A DNA stretch of 64,000 nucleotides from Hortaea werneckii (taxonomy: Eukaryota; Ascomycota; Dothideomycetes; Mycosphaerellales; Teratosphaeriaceae): assembly GCA_037044905.1 (NCBI GenBank), contig JBAOKB010000177.1, positions 186,001-250,000 of the forward strand. The letters are read 5' to 3'. Shown here piece after piece: positions 46,801 through 58,000 of the stretch (within the stretch, counting starts at the first letter, position 1; each line of letters opens with the position of its first letter). Both the position numbers and the translations under genes were made by a program. The notes under the pieces were generated by a model. The model made no database searches. It was not told where the DNA came from and saw nothing but the letters and a program-made list of their open reading frames with translations.

Positions 46801-47212
46801 AACAATAACCTCAACTGGCTCGATGATGGAATTCCTCGGCCCAAATCTAGGAAGTCATCTCCCTTTCAATGCCGATCGAACGACCTCATGTATTCCCTCA
46901 CCACATCCGGGGGCTGCGAACGGTCACTGGGATTTTGGACTGGCGCAGCCTGTAGAAAATGAGCAAATGCTCAAAGACCTTGATGATTTGATCGCAGCCA
47001 CATCAGATGCGAATGCACCTGCGATCCCAACTGGGACTCAGGGCCCCGACACGATGGATCAGCTCGACACTTCGTGGATGATGGAGGATGAGACTCTGCC
47101 GCCTTTGGGAGCGCATAGTCTGCCTAATGATCTGGTAATGGATGACCTCAGCTTTGATGATCTGACTTTTGGCGGAGCATTTGACACTGGGGCTGGGCAT
47201 GGGTTCAATTGA
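43851..47212 (+). CDS. Homeobox (TALE) plus C2H2 zinc-finger transcription factor
   Basis: Exons: 43851-44011, 44066-44687, 44776-44899, 44958-45344, 45396-46111, 46189-47212; about 1,011 aa with two bases restored. Three DNA-binding-like modules in order: a Cys cluster (CDYCRTRRLNCFMSRGQASC then CNACASLFREC), a homeodomain (FPRHAVKILRDWLDSHADHP to IANWLANARRRRK) of the atypical TALE kind, and C2H2 fingers (FQCTFCTDTFKSKYDWTRHE, HLRQHLRLMH, CGFCGQRFSVWQERVDHLTA). A Ser-rich linker and basic KRDRRRRRRTAAP lie between. The C-terminal half has YEDDDAWNQTAADNPEWLDL and ends in an acidic activation-like tail (DDLSFDDLTFGGAFDTG). This homeobox-C2H2 architecture is a known filamentous-fungal regulator type. 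Missing bases are inferred at 44646-44649, inside the homeodomain, and at 46002-46006. Confidence 0.88.
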
Positions 47213-47610
47213 GCAGAAGCATTCTTTGCAGCGTGAACAGCTCTGTTTTAGGGAGCGGGAAAACAATAATACAGCAATGATGAATTGTTTCGTACACAGT
47301 CGGCTAAGCGAGGAGTCTGATCTGTTCCGAATTCTTAGATAGATTTTCGATATACGTATTATAGAAAGCGATTTCAGTAAAAGGATGACCAGTGGCCTTG
47401 CATATGTACTACAGTGTTTTGTAGTGAACTACTCTGTATGTAATTGCCACCTCGGGAAATGCCGTAAGGCAAGTCAGCCAGGCTTGGCGTGCAGTTGCAG
47501 ACTGCAGGGCGGCTTCTCCTGCACTTGCCTCATATCATGGAGCCATTGCGTAAGCGCCAGTCTGCACTGCATTGAAGGAAAAGACATGACCAAAACCTCC
47601 AATTATCAAC
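47213..47610. other. Intergenic region
   Basis: 398 bp between the homeobox factor stop and the phosphoesterase ATG. No gene or repeat seen. Confidence 0.5.
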
Positions 47611-49810
47611 ATGGCGTTACACACTGAGCTTCTCCCTGGCGGTAAGTGGAAGTCTTAAAGCTTAATTATGGCCACGTTTTCCGTTGGCCAAATGATCATT
47701 AAAGCAAAATGGATATGGAAGACAGAGCTGACGACCTGTAGAATCAATCACCTACTCAGCCATCGACAAAAGCGGTCCACCACACTTAAGACTGCTCCAT
47801 TACAACGACGTCTATCATGTCGAAGCCGGCTCGAGAGACCCAGTGGGAGGCACCGCCAGATTCAAGACGCTTTGCGATTATTATCAAAAAGACGCACGAT
47901 TTGTGAGGTCCGACGTGAAGCGGGACTAGGCAAGCCAGTGTGCTGACTTCCAACCAGGTCGACCAGCCTCAGCCTCTTATTACCCTGTTCAGCGGCGACG
48001 CATTCAACCCGAGTCTTGAGAGCAGCGTTACGAAAGGCAAGCACATGGTCCCAATGCTGAACCTGATAAAGACCGATGTTGCATGTCTGGGCAATCACGA
48101 CCTGGATTTTGGCGTAGAGCAGTTCAGATACCTCGCTGGTCTTTGCAAGTTCCCTTGGCTATGTGCGAATGTTCTGGACCCGGCTCTTGGAGAAGATACT
48201 CCTCTTGGCAATTGTAAGAAGACTGTCGTCCTTACGTCAAGCAATGGCATGAAAGTTGGTGTCGTGGGACTGGTGGAGAGGGAATGGTTGGATACCATCA
48301 ACAGTCTTCCGCCTAACCTTACCTGCATTGACCCGGTGGATGTGGCGAAGCAGCTTGCGCCGCAGTTGAGAGCCGAAGGAGCGGATATGGTGATTGCACT
48401 TACGCATCAGCGCCAGCCAAACGATGAAAAACTCGCTCGTGACCTTGACGCCAGGCACAATCGATCTCATACTCAGTGGACACGATCACTTCTATGCTCA
48501 CGCTGTTGTCAATGAGACGCATGTCCTGAGATCTGGGACAGACTTCAAACAGCTTTCCTACCTGGAATGCTGGCGAAAAGACGACGGCAAGTGGGACTTT
48601 CACATCATCCGTCGCGATGTTTTTCGTCAATACCACAAGATGCCGAAGCAGTCGAAATGGTGGAGAAGATTACGTCAGGACTGAAGCCTAAGCTGGAGAA
48701 GCCCATCGGATACACTGCTGCACCGCTTGATGCCCGTTTCATGACCGTCCGGACCAAAGAGAGTAACCTTGGCAACTTTGTCTGCGACATTATGCGCTTT
48801 AGCTACAATGCAGACTGCTGCATCATGGCGTCTGGCACAATACGTGGAGATCAGGTCTACCCTCCTGGAATGCTGAAAGTAAAGGATATCATGAACTGTT
48901 TCCCGTTCGAGGATCCTTGCGTGGTCATTGGCGTCAACGGCAAAGCAATCCATGACGCTCTTGGGAATGCTGTCTCCAAGTATCCGGCGCTGGAAGGCCG
49001 CTTCCCTCAGGTTTCAGGTATCACGCTCGTCTTTGACCCTTCTCTTGATCCTGGGAAGCGTTGCACGGAGGTTAAGGTTTGCGGCCAGCCCTTAGACTTT
49101 GAAAAGGAATACAAGGTTGCCACTCGGGAATACATGGTTCGGGGAAAAGATGGGTTTACATCTCTCATGATTGAAGAGCATGGTGGTCAGGCAAAGAGCA
49201 TTGTGGGCGATGAAAGCGGTATGCTAATCTCCAGCCTGCTAAGACAGTATTTTATGAGTCTCAAGGTTCTCGGTAAGTTTTCGCACGCACGAACGCGCAT
49301 ATGAAGGCCTACATTGACAAGTTGATAGGGAGATGGAAGAACTGGAGTTCTCACATGGGCCGGCATTGGCGGAGCGTTCACGATGGGGTACATTCAGCTC
49401 ATCCCGTACGCGACCCTGTCAAGCCTGGAAATACTGTAGGTCACGCCATCCTGCAGCGGAGCAAAGACGATAATACTGCAATGCCATCATTAGTCGGGCA
49501 AGCTTTACAAAAGCCCTCGAGTACGCTTCCAAAGCTTTCAGCGACAGCAGACGAACCAAGTCTCGATCACTCTGAAAGCGAAGACGACGATTCACCTCGC
49601 GCAGATATTCCAGCAGTCGGCGCGTTTCACAGCAAGCAGGAGCGGGAGCTCATCCTCATGCGCAAGGTCATGCGCAAATGGTGGCGTATCGCTGGATTGA
49701 AAGGCCATCCTTCAATGTGCGAGGAAGCTGGCGACGATTTTGGAGTGCATTGGACGAAAGGGATCTCCCCACGGTTGGAGGGCCGAATACGGATGGCTAC
49801 AGCTGCATGA
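47611..49810 (+). CDS. 5'-nucleotidase-type metallophosphoesterase
   Basis: Exons 47611-47641, 47742-47902, 47958-49272, 49329-49810; 662 aa. Exon 1 is only 31 nt (MALHTELLPG) and joins ESITYSAIDKSGPPHLRLLH. Metallophosphatase motifs: HYNDVYHVEAGSRDPVGGTA, LFSGDAFNPS, CLGNHDLDFG, ALTHQRQPND, LILSGHDHFYAH. The 5_nucleotid_C domain follows: LDARFMTVRTKESNLGNFVC, MASGTIRGDQVYPPG, YMVRGKDGFTSL. A fungal C-terminal extension carries MRKVMRKWWRIAGLKGHPS and VHWTKGISPRLEGRI. No signal peptide is present, so it is probably intracellular, unlike classical ecto-5'-nucleotidases. One extra base near 48445-48449 and one missing base in the T run 48620-48624 cancel each other. Confidence 0.88.
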
Positions 49811-50330
49811 GCGATCCTCAGCAGCAGGAATAGTGCGTGAGAGATTTCGACCATTTGCGGCACGAAAGTGATGGACGAGATGACATGAGATTGGAGTCTT
49901 CGTCGTCGGTGTCTGACTATGTAGCGAGCGCGAGACGCCGACGGACGGCCATTATTTGTCCGAACGCCGATAGAGTATATGCATATGGAAATCCTCCAAA
50001 ACAATCAATACTTTGTGTGAATGTCCTGCAGAATCGACTCATTCTGATTGAATGGTAACCTCTTGTGACAAGAAGCAATCCAGCGCATTCATCATCTGAT
50101 CTGCCACATGCATCCATCATGTTGCCCGCTGTGAGGCTGTGACTTCACGCCGGCGGCAGATCGTCATCTCGCAGGGTCCCTGCAGATCTTCCCCACGTTT
50201 CGAGGATTGTCAAGACTGTTGTCGCTGTGCAACCTGCAAAAGAATCGCGGACACCAGCCTGCCACGAAGGAGGACCTTGACGGCAACGGTTTCTGGACCG
50301 ATAATCCTGAGAGCCTGTTCCTCGCTCAGC
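49811..50330. other. Intergenic region
   Basis: 520 bp with no supported coding sequence. The frame of the next gene stays open upstream of its ATG at 50331 as far as 50139, but nothing conserved is encoded there. Confidence 0.5.
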
Positions 50331-52655
50331 ATGGCTCAACCACCAGCCGTCGTCATTATCGCGCGCCATGGACCGAGACTCGACGCCGCTGATCAATCAT
50401 GGCATCTGTCGACCCCCACGCCCTACGACCCTCCCCTAACGTATGGAGGTTGGAACCAGAGTCGCGCGCTTGGTATGCGCATTGCGAGCCTCTTGCATGC
50501 GCGGGAGCAGGCTGCAAAAGAGGCATCTGCAGCGGAACATGACGGCGTAATGGCACACGATTTCGCGACGCAGGAACAGCAGGGTGGCGCTCCAGCGTCC
50601 AAAGGGCAGAATGGCAGGAAGAGGAAGAGGAAACATAAGGTCGTCATTCACACTTCCCCGTTTCTGCGGTGTGTGCAGACGAGTGTGGCGATATCAGCGG
50701 GCATGGCGCAGTTCCAGCCCCCAGAGCTTGCGAACTCGAGACCGAGCAGCAGCGCGAAGACGGGGAGGTCTAGCTCTTTCCGCTCGCCTCCCATCACACC
50801 CATGGTGGAACATGGTCAGGACTTCGCGCATGCTATGGCAAGGCGGTCATTCGGACAGTCTAAGAGACACCGGAAGTCCAAGCTACGCGTCGATTCCTTT
50901 TTGGGTGAGTGGTTAAACCCACAGTACTTCGAACAAATCACTCCGCCACCTCCGAGTGCTATGATGGTCGCAACGGCGAAGGCGGAGCTGATGCAGAATG
51001 AGACGGTCGATGTCTTTACGCCTTCCATGCCTACCAAACCGGTCAATCATAGCTTGTGGGGTGGTGGAGGTGCGCAGAAGAAGGGACATCGCCGAGAGAG
51101 TAGCGTGGACGATTCCAGTGGGTTCAAGATGCGCCCCAGACCACGCCGCCCTCTCCGCGACGGGATCGGACCAGCAGCTTCAGCGGCAATGATTCGAGCC
51201 CTGGAAAGAGGTCGTCGCTCAGGCCCAGCATGCATGGCAGGCGACCCTCGAATCTACCTAAGCCTGAGACGTCTGTATATGTTCCGCCCACGCCACAATA
51301 TGCTGTTTCGAGCTCGGACCGAATACCGAAGGGCTACATGTCGCACGCAAGAGAAGCATGCGCCAATGTTGACTCTCATTGGGACAGCAGCCGCTCTCCA
51401 CAGGAATGGGGTGATGGAGGCGAACTGGGTGAAGAGTGGAGCCAGATGCACAAACGTTTCAGGCGAGGCTTGAATCATCTGGTCCACTGGTATAGTCAAC
51501 ATAATGCAGATGACAGAGCCGAGGACAGCCTTGGTTTCGATCAAGCGGAAAGGCATGAGGATGAAGAGCAGGAAGATTTAGTTGTTGTCTTAGTTACTCA
51601 TGGTGCAGGTGCAAATGCACTGATTGGTGCATTGACCGGCCAGCCTGTCCTCCTGGATGTTGGCATGGCCAGCTTGACCATGGCTGTGAGGAAGGACGAC
51701 GCTCCCAGAGTCGCCACCCATGCTTCCTCGACAGCATCAGGCAAAGAACCGCCGGTAGTGGCAATACGCAGGAGGCAAACGGCAGTGGCCACAACCCACC
51801 TAGGAGAGGCAGTCTGGATGTAGGCTTAGGCTCTCTGTACGAGATGAAGCTCGTCTCGTCATCTGAGCATCTACGACCAGGCGCAGATCCTTCCAAAACC
51901 TCTCTCACGAATGCAAGTAACCCAAAGGCTGGATCAGCTACATCGTACCGCCAGCGTCTCGCGACCGTATCGCTCGGAGAGCCACCGTCTGCGTTTGGTT
52001 CGCGTCCTAACTCTTCTCTCGGGTCTGTCCGGCGTCCAAGTGTGTCTAATACCGCCGCATCTGTCAGTCCCCCGAAACATGCGATTCCTCCAGGAGCACA
52101 GCATCTGGATAACGTCCCGGAAAGTGCCCCGTTAGTCCCGGCCTATGGACACCACCAGCGGCCGGAACACCTAGGCTCGCTGCTGCGAAGGCGGCCGCAG
52201 AAGAAACCAAGATTGCTGAACTGAGCAAACTCGATGAAGAGCGCGGTCGGAAAGGCAGTGCAAGCACCGACGCGCCCGTCGCGGATGGAACCAAACCGGT
52301 AAAGACGGACCCAGCAACTTCCCGGGAAACACCACAAGTCACACAAGCGACGCGAAGCATGGCGCTTGCTCTCAACGGCTCCCTTGTCAACTCACCACCC
52401 GACACTGCCGTCTCATCCCGCTCACCCAGCACTTCACCCCCACCAACCGCCGAACAAGCCCGCGTCGCGGAAAGACAGGTCAGAGGAAGTATTCCGGATG
52501 TCCCAGCCGTTGGGGAGCAGCCTCCAGTGACTTTGGGTAGGACCATGAGTCAGAAAGGGCTCTGGGGATCGCGACCGGCGGGTGACAAGGTCAAGAGAAG
52601 TTGGGGTGAGCCGAAGAGGAGATGGACCGTTACACAAGAAGAGGGGCAGCGTTGA
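50331..52655 (+). CDS. Phosphoglycerate-mutase (histidine phosphatase) family protein with long disordered extensions
   Basis: About 775 aa, one exon, three bases restored. It begins MAQPPAVVIIARHGPRLDAA, with the catalytic RHG at residues 12-14. A Lys/Arg-rich insert (NGRKRKRKHK) is followed by HTSPFLRCVQTSVAI, the second Arg motif. The C-terminal half of the phosphatase fold is at LVVVLVTHGAGANALIGALT, with the second catalytic His. Between and after these lie long Ser/Pro-rich disordered segments. Members of this fungal group are intracellular and functionally uncharacterised; a protein or small-molecule phosphatase role is only inferred. Missing bases are inferred near 51123, at 51690-51760 (exact spot unclear) and in the C run 52127-52130. 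Confidence 0.85.
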
Positions 52656-53109
52656 GCTCCATCTCTACTGCTAGAATGCACAAAGGAAGGAAGCTTTGGT
52701 CTTATTTCTGCAGACGCCTTGTGCCATGTGGCAGGCGCTGATTTTCTCAACACGAAGAGACGATGTTTCTACGAATTCTACTCTACTCTATCAGCTAAAT
52801 TGGTAGATCAACATTTCGAATACCTCTACAGGTTTCCCAAGTCTCCCTCGGTCTATCAAAATATGAATGTCGACCTGCGTCTGCTTCTCTCACCGCCTTG
52901 GGTGGATTTGACCGTGACAAGGAAAGGGGCGTTGTAGGAAGATAGAAGCTAACACTGATATGTCCTGACGTTAAGCGTCTATCCTCGAAAACAATCCAGA
53001 AAACCAACCAAAAAAAAAAAAAAAAGAACATCAGAAAAAAAAAGACCCTCTCTACTCTTGTCTCCTCTGCTGACGAAAGCTCTACCAAGCCAACTCATCC
53101 GTCACCGTC
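52656..53109. other. Convergent intergenic region with poly-A tract
   Basis: 454 bp between two 3' ends. Contains an A16 run at about 53010-53025 and a second A-rich run at 53034-53043. No gene. Confidence 0.5.
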
Positions 53110-53786
53110 TTACAGACGCATTTCATGCTGCCATCTTTCCCCACCAGCCACGTCCACTTCAAAAGGAAACAGCATCTCGTAATCCTGCCTCCGCTTCTCG
53201 CACTCCGGGCAGATCCTCCACATTGGTCGTCTCGAGCCTACCACGCCGGAGCAACTCCCGTCTTTCTCCCTGCCTTCTGCGTGTGCAATGGCGAGGTCTT
53301 GGTCGTTTTGGGTGTGCGGTCTTTTTGGTGCCAGGCAAGGATAGAAATTGTTAGCTTTGGTTCTCTCTTTTTTTATCTTTTTCTTTTTCTTTATCTTTAT
53401 CTTTGATGGAAGTGAATGTGGGAAGTGGAGAGCATACGTGGTCTTGAGATGTTGTCGTGTTCGGAGCCCCATAGGGCGGGTATTACTTCGGCCATGTGCT
53501 CTTCTTCCGTTTTGAGTCGGTCGATTGAGAGGCTGGTTGATCTTGTTTTTGAATGTCTTTTGGGGCTGTTGTCCACCTGGCTGCCTGTGGTTTGGGGTGT
53601 ATTCGGTTGGCAGTTCGGTTTATTTGAGTGTAATGGTCTGGTATCTCGACCTTCATTGTCTTCGCAGCTCGACATGGAGTTTGGCAGCGATACTGCGTCG
53701 TCTGAGTAGACGCTTATTGCTGCTGGAGGCGCGGTCTTGGCCTGGCTTCGCTGTGGCGGGTCTGAGTATGGGTTGTACATTGGCAT
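53110..53786 (-). CDS. Small uncharacterised protein with CPxC motif (probable two-exon gene)
   Basis: The minus strand opens with MPMYNPYSDPPQRSQAKTAP and continues in a Ser/Thr/Pro-rich frame to AEVIPALWGSEHDNISRP. A second frame carries DLAIAHAEGREKDGSCSG and MWRICPECEKRRQDYEMLFP to a stop at 53110. A donor GTATGC at 53437 with an AG at 53355 joins the two in frame (83-nt intron, 197 aa). A better branch site (GCTAAC at about 53350) lies just downstream, so the acceptor could differ if another base is missing. The CPEC pair suggests a zinc or disulfide site. I do not recognise the protein. Confidence 0.5.
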
Positions 53787-55013
53787 TATTGAATGTCGAT
53801 GTTCTTTTTATATGAGGTCTGGCCTTGATGCACCAATTTATCAGTAGAGAGCAAGATATATATATATATATATACATATATGTATACGAAATACGACGGC
53901 AGGGTCTGTCAATTCCCTAGATGGCCCTAAGACGATAACTGTTCATCTCACCTGACCTAAATATAAGCAACCCAGGTCGGCGAAGTGCGATACTGTCATA
54001 AGACGCCAGTCGTTACTGAGCATGTTGTTGCATACGGACTCCTACGGAAACCTCAATCCAACGTTGGTCTCCTGCATGCGTACCAGGCAGAGTGTGGCGC
54101 TTGGGCGGCCGGCTCCGAGTGGGAGAGTGTCCTGTAACCTGCCAACCAATTTTCACGGTAAAATAGGCCTTCATGCGCGTTTCGACAATAAATGGTCAAG
54201 GATGGATTTACCTTGGGTCTGCAATGATACGTCTCTTCTATCGTCTCGAATTAAGACCTGGATATGCAAAATGTTGTCGAGTCCCGCGATGATCTGATTA
54301 GCCAGGGCTCATCTTCAGCTGATGACCAGAAAGTCCCAGGTCAGATGCGGACAGAAGGGTTTTTATCGCATTGCGCCAGGATTGGCCGTGGTATGCTCGA
54401 CACTATTTTGCAGAGTGTCTTGACGCAGTGCCTGCACAGTGTGCAGAGAGACGGTTGAGCCGTTGGGGGAGTGAGAAGGACAAGCTTCTACTGTTTGACA
54501 GCCGTTCACGTGTGGTGCGTCAATGCACGCGTCTCTAGCGCGATTTCGACTCGGACCCCTGCATCGGCCATAGCCGGCCTTAGTGTCGAAGTTCGGCCAG
54601 GGAGCCAGTCATGTTTCAGGCGAAATGGCTCCCACGCCCCAGAGCAGTAGTGTGCTAGTAGTGTTTCAGATCCGTAGTCAATCTTCCACTTCCCCCTGGG
54701 TTGTCTGCAAGAACCACAGGCCCGAGCAGATCTTTCGCTTTCAAATGGCGGTCCAGTCTTGATCCTCACCTTCCCACCCGTGACTTGCAGGTTCACTATT
54801 GACCGTGGCTTTGTTCCACAACCCCGGATCGCCGGCGAGCGCTTGCAAGAGAGTACAGCTAAAGAGCCAGCATTGAGGGCTGTGTCCTGCTGGCCACCAG
54901 GTCAACAGTGGTGCCGCATGTCGGGAGCAGGCAACACAGCGCCCATTCTGTGCAGTATCACGCGCAAGACCAGCGGTACTTGGGAGAAGAAAAGAAGCAT
55001 CAGCGGCAACAGG
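53787..55013. other. Intergenic region with AT microsatellite
   Basis: 1,227 bp. It holds an (AT)9 run at 53856-53874. The frame of the TBC gene stays open upstream of its chosen ATG as far as about 54759, so the start could be earlier (ATG at 54918). Nothing else is supported. Confidence 0.45.
53856..53874 (+). repeat. (AT)n microsatellite
   Basis: Nineteen bases of perfect alternating AT, extended imperfectly by CATATATGTATAC. Confidence 0.9.
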
Positions 55014-58000
55014 ATGGAGGTGGTTGATGTAAAGCGAGGGCAGAAGCCGGGAGAGAACAATTTGTTGAAAGCAGAAGATGCTGATAGACTCGATGGCGGC
55101 ATTGAAAAGGATGAACAACCTAAATCAGAGCTGGAAGCAGGTGCAACGGCGGCCGACGGAATGTCAGACGAAACGCCCATCCATCATATTGACAACGGGG
55201 TAAAGAAAACGGCCGATCTTTCTGACGCGAGGACGAGTATGGACTCAAACCGCTCGGCCTCTAAGAAGAACGCTGTGCAGGGAAAAGTCGATGACCAAGT
55301 CGACAGCCAAGTTGATGACAACGACTCTGAAGAGGAGGATGGCCTGTCTGAAAAGAGATCGAGCATGCACTCGAACAACTCTGCCAGGTCAGAGAAGCTG
55401 TCGTTAGAGACCACTTCACAGAAGGATTACGCACAGGACGTTACAGCATCACCTGTAGAGCAAGTTTCTCAGAGGATGCCAGTGAGATGCCAACACCCCC
55501 GGATAGTACAGCCACGTCTAGACCAACGACACCAAAAGCCGAGCTACAATCCCCAGTATCACCGATGGAAGCCTTAACAAAGAGGATGGTACAGCATCAC
55601 CTGTGGAGGAAACATCGGTTGAAAATGCCAGCGGGACATCAGCACCTCCAGATGAGGCGGCGACATCTAGACCAACGACACCGAAAGTCGATCCACAGCC
55701 GCCGATAATTCCATCAGAGAGTCTTCCCAAAGAACAGCGAGAGTCGATACGCGACAGCATGGCATCAATACCGCTTTCAGAATCAAGCCTGGATTATGAT
55801 CACCTGACCGCACAGCAAGTCGAAGCAGCTTTGACGACACCGAAAGCTAGAGGCAATAGACACACGCGGCGGCCCAGTAGTCTAGAGATTCTTCAGGGCG
55901 ATGCATGGCGCAGACCAGAGTTGGAGCGAAAGAGTACACTTTTCGATACCACAAAGGACGAGCCGTGGAAGACGCCAACCACGGATGACACTCCAGATGT
56001 CGACCGGAGAAATTCTCAGGCTGACTCTATTCAGCAGCAGCGAGCAGAGGGCTCTCCAGCGACATCGACATCACGGCCACCAAGGTTCAGCAGTCTCATC
56101 ACGACGCCGGTACCTGCAGAACACAGTTCTGACTCAGGGAGCAGCTCACCGGTAGAAGTTGACTGGCAGCAATTGGATGCCAACGAACGTGAAGAGAAAC
56201 AAGACAAGGACTTGCCAGAAGGTGTAGAGGATGAGTCTACTGCATTCCTTCTAGCCCGCCTGGAACAGGAGAATGCAAAGATCACCGCGGCAGCTTCGCA
56301 CAAGAAGAACAGCAGCAGCATCACCCATCCCCGAACACGCTCTGAATCCCGACCTCCATCCATGGGCCAGCTGAAAAAGCTTGTTCAAGACCGCAACCCA
56401 CGTTACAGCATGTCCATAACTTCCGAAACAGTTCCAGAAGAGAGCGTACCGGAACCACCTCCCATGACCGAATTGGAATTCTGGGCTGCTTTAGTACAGG
56501 ACTATCCTTCCACTGCCTCCCGTCTGCCTACTCTGACCACCTCCAAAATCCGTTCTGGAATACCGCCGCCTCTGCGAGGAGTGGTATGGACCAGCATGTC
56601 TGGCGCCCGCGATCGCGAGCTCGAAGAAGCGTTCGAGAAGCTGCAGCACGAGAAAAGCCCCTATGACGGGCAGATCAACAAAGACGTTGGACGCTCTTTC
56701 CCGGGCGTCGAGCTCTTCCGTGATGCTGAAGGAGAAGGCCAAAAGATGCTTGGACGTGTTCTGAAGTGCTTCTCGCTTCAGGACAAGGACATTGGTTACT
56801 GCCAAGGCCTTGGGTTCCTCGTTGGTCCGCTGTTGATGAACATGGGCGAACGCGAGGCTTTCTGTGTCCTGGTGCGGCTGATGGACCACTACAGCCTGCG
56901 GCCGTCGTTCTTGCCTAGCTTGAGTGGCCTGCACATGCGCATTTTCCAGTTCAGCAGCCTCTTGCGGCAGCAACATACTCAGCTGGCCGACCATCTCGAA
57001 GAGCTTGGCATCGAGCCGGCTTACCTGAGCCAATGGTTCCTGTCTTGCTTTGCTGTGACCTGCCCATTGCCCATGCTCTTTAGGATCTACGATGTCATCT
57101 TTGCCGAAGGTGCTAATGAGACGGTGATGCGCGTTGCCCTGGCATTGATGAGGCGCAACGAACCAAAGATGTTGGAGGCCACAGAATTTGAGGAGGTGAT
57201 GCAGCTGCTCTTAGGACGTGGGATTTGGGACGTCTACGCCATGTCAGCCGATGAGCTTGTTGACGATTTCACGTCTCTGGGAGGCATCATTACTCACGCA
57301 CGTCTTGCCGAGCTTGAGGCTGAGTTTGAGCGCGGACAAGGCACCGAGGTTGTTGGAGAGCGCGCTGGCTTCCTTCCTGATGTGCAAGCTGCTGCATCCC
57401 GATTTTTGGGCCGGCTATGGGCGCCGAGTGGACACACGCCTACCAAAAGTACCAGCACCCTTTCGCCACACACAGCCGAGGAGGGAGCGAAACCTCAATC
57501 TGCCATCCGTACGCCGGGCTTCCTACGCAGGAGTGCAAGCAAGCAGAGCATAAGCACGCTTAACGAGAGCGACTCTTCTTCTGGTTCTGCTTCACTGGCC
57601 TCGACAGCTCAGACGGATTCTGACGTGCACGACACAGCGGCAAGGGACAGCCAGGCAACCGATACCTACAGTTTCAAGTCCAAGCCGGACTCTCTCAGGA
57701 CCGTTTCTATCTCCACTGGTCACAACATTCCTGGGCCCTCTAAGGAGGAGCGCGACATGCATGGCCAAATTGAAGACCTGCTCACGGCTCTAAGTGAAAT
57801 GCAAAGAGAGCAGCAGCAGCTGGCATCTATGCTGCAACGTGAACGTGAGGAACGTGGCGAAGACCAGTCTGCGGTGAAGAGGCTCGTGCAAAAGTTGAAA
57901 CAGGGCACGTCTGAGGAGGAAGACGAAGGCGAAGAGAAGCAGAAAGAAGAGAGGAGAAGGACACTTCCTCCGCCTCGCAAAGTGCCAGACGAAGCAGCCG

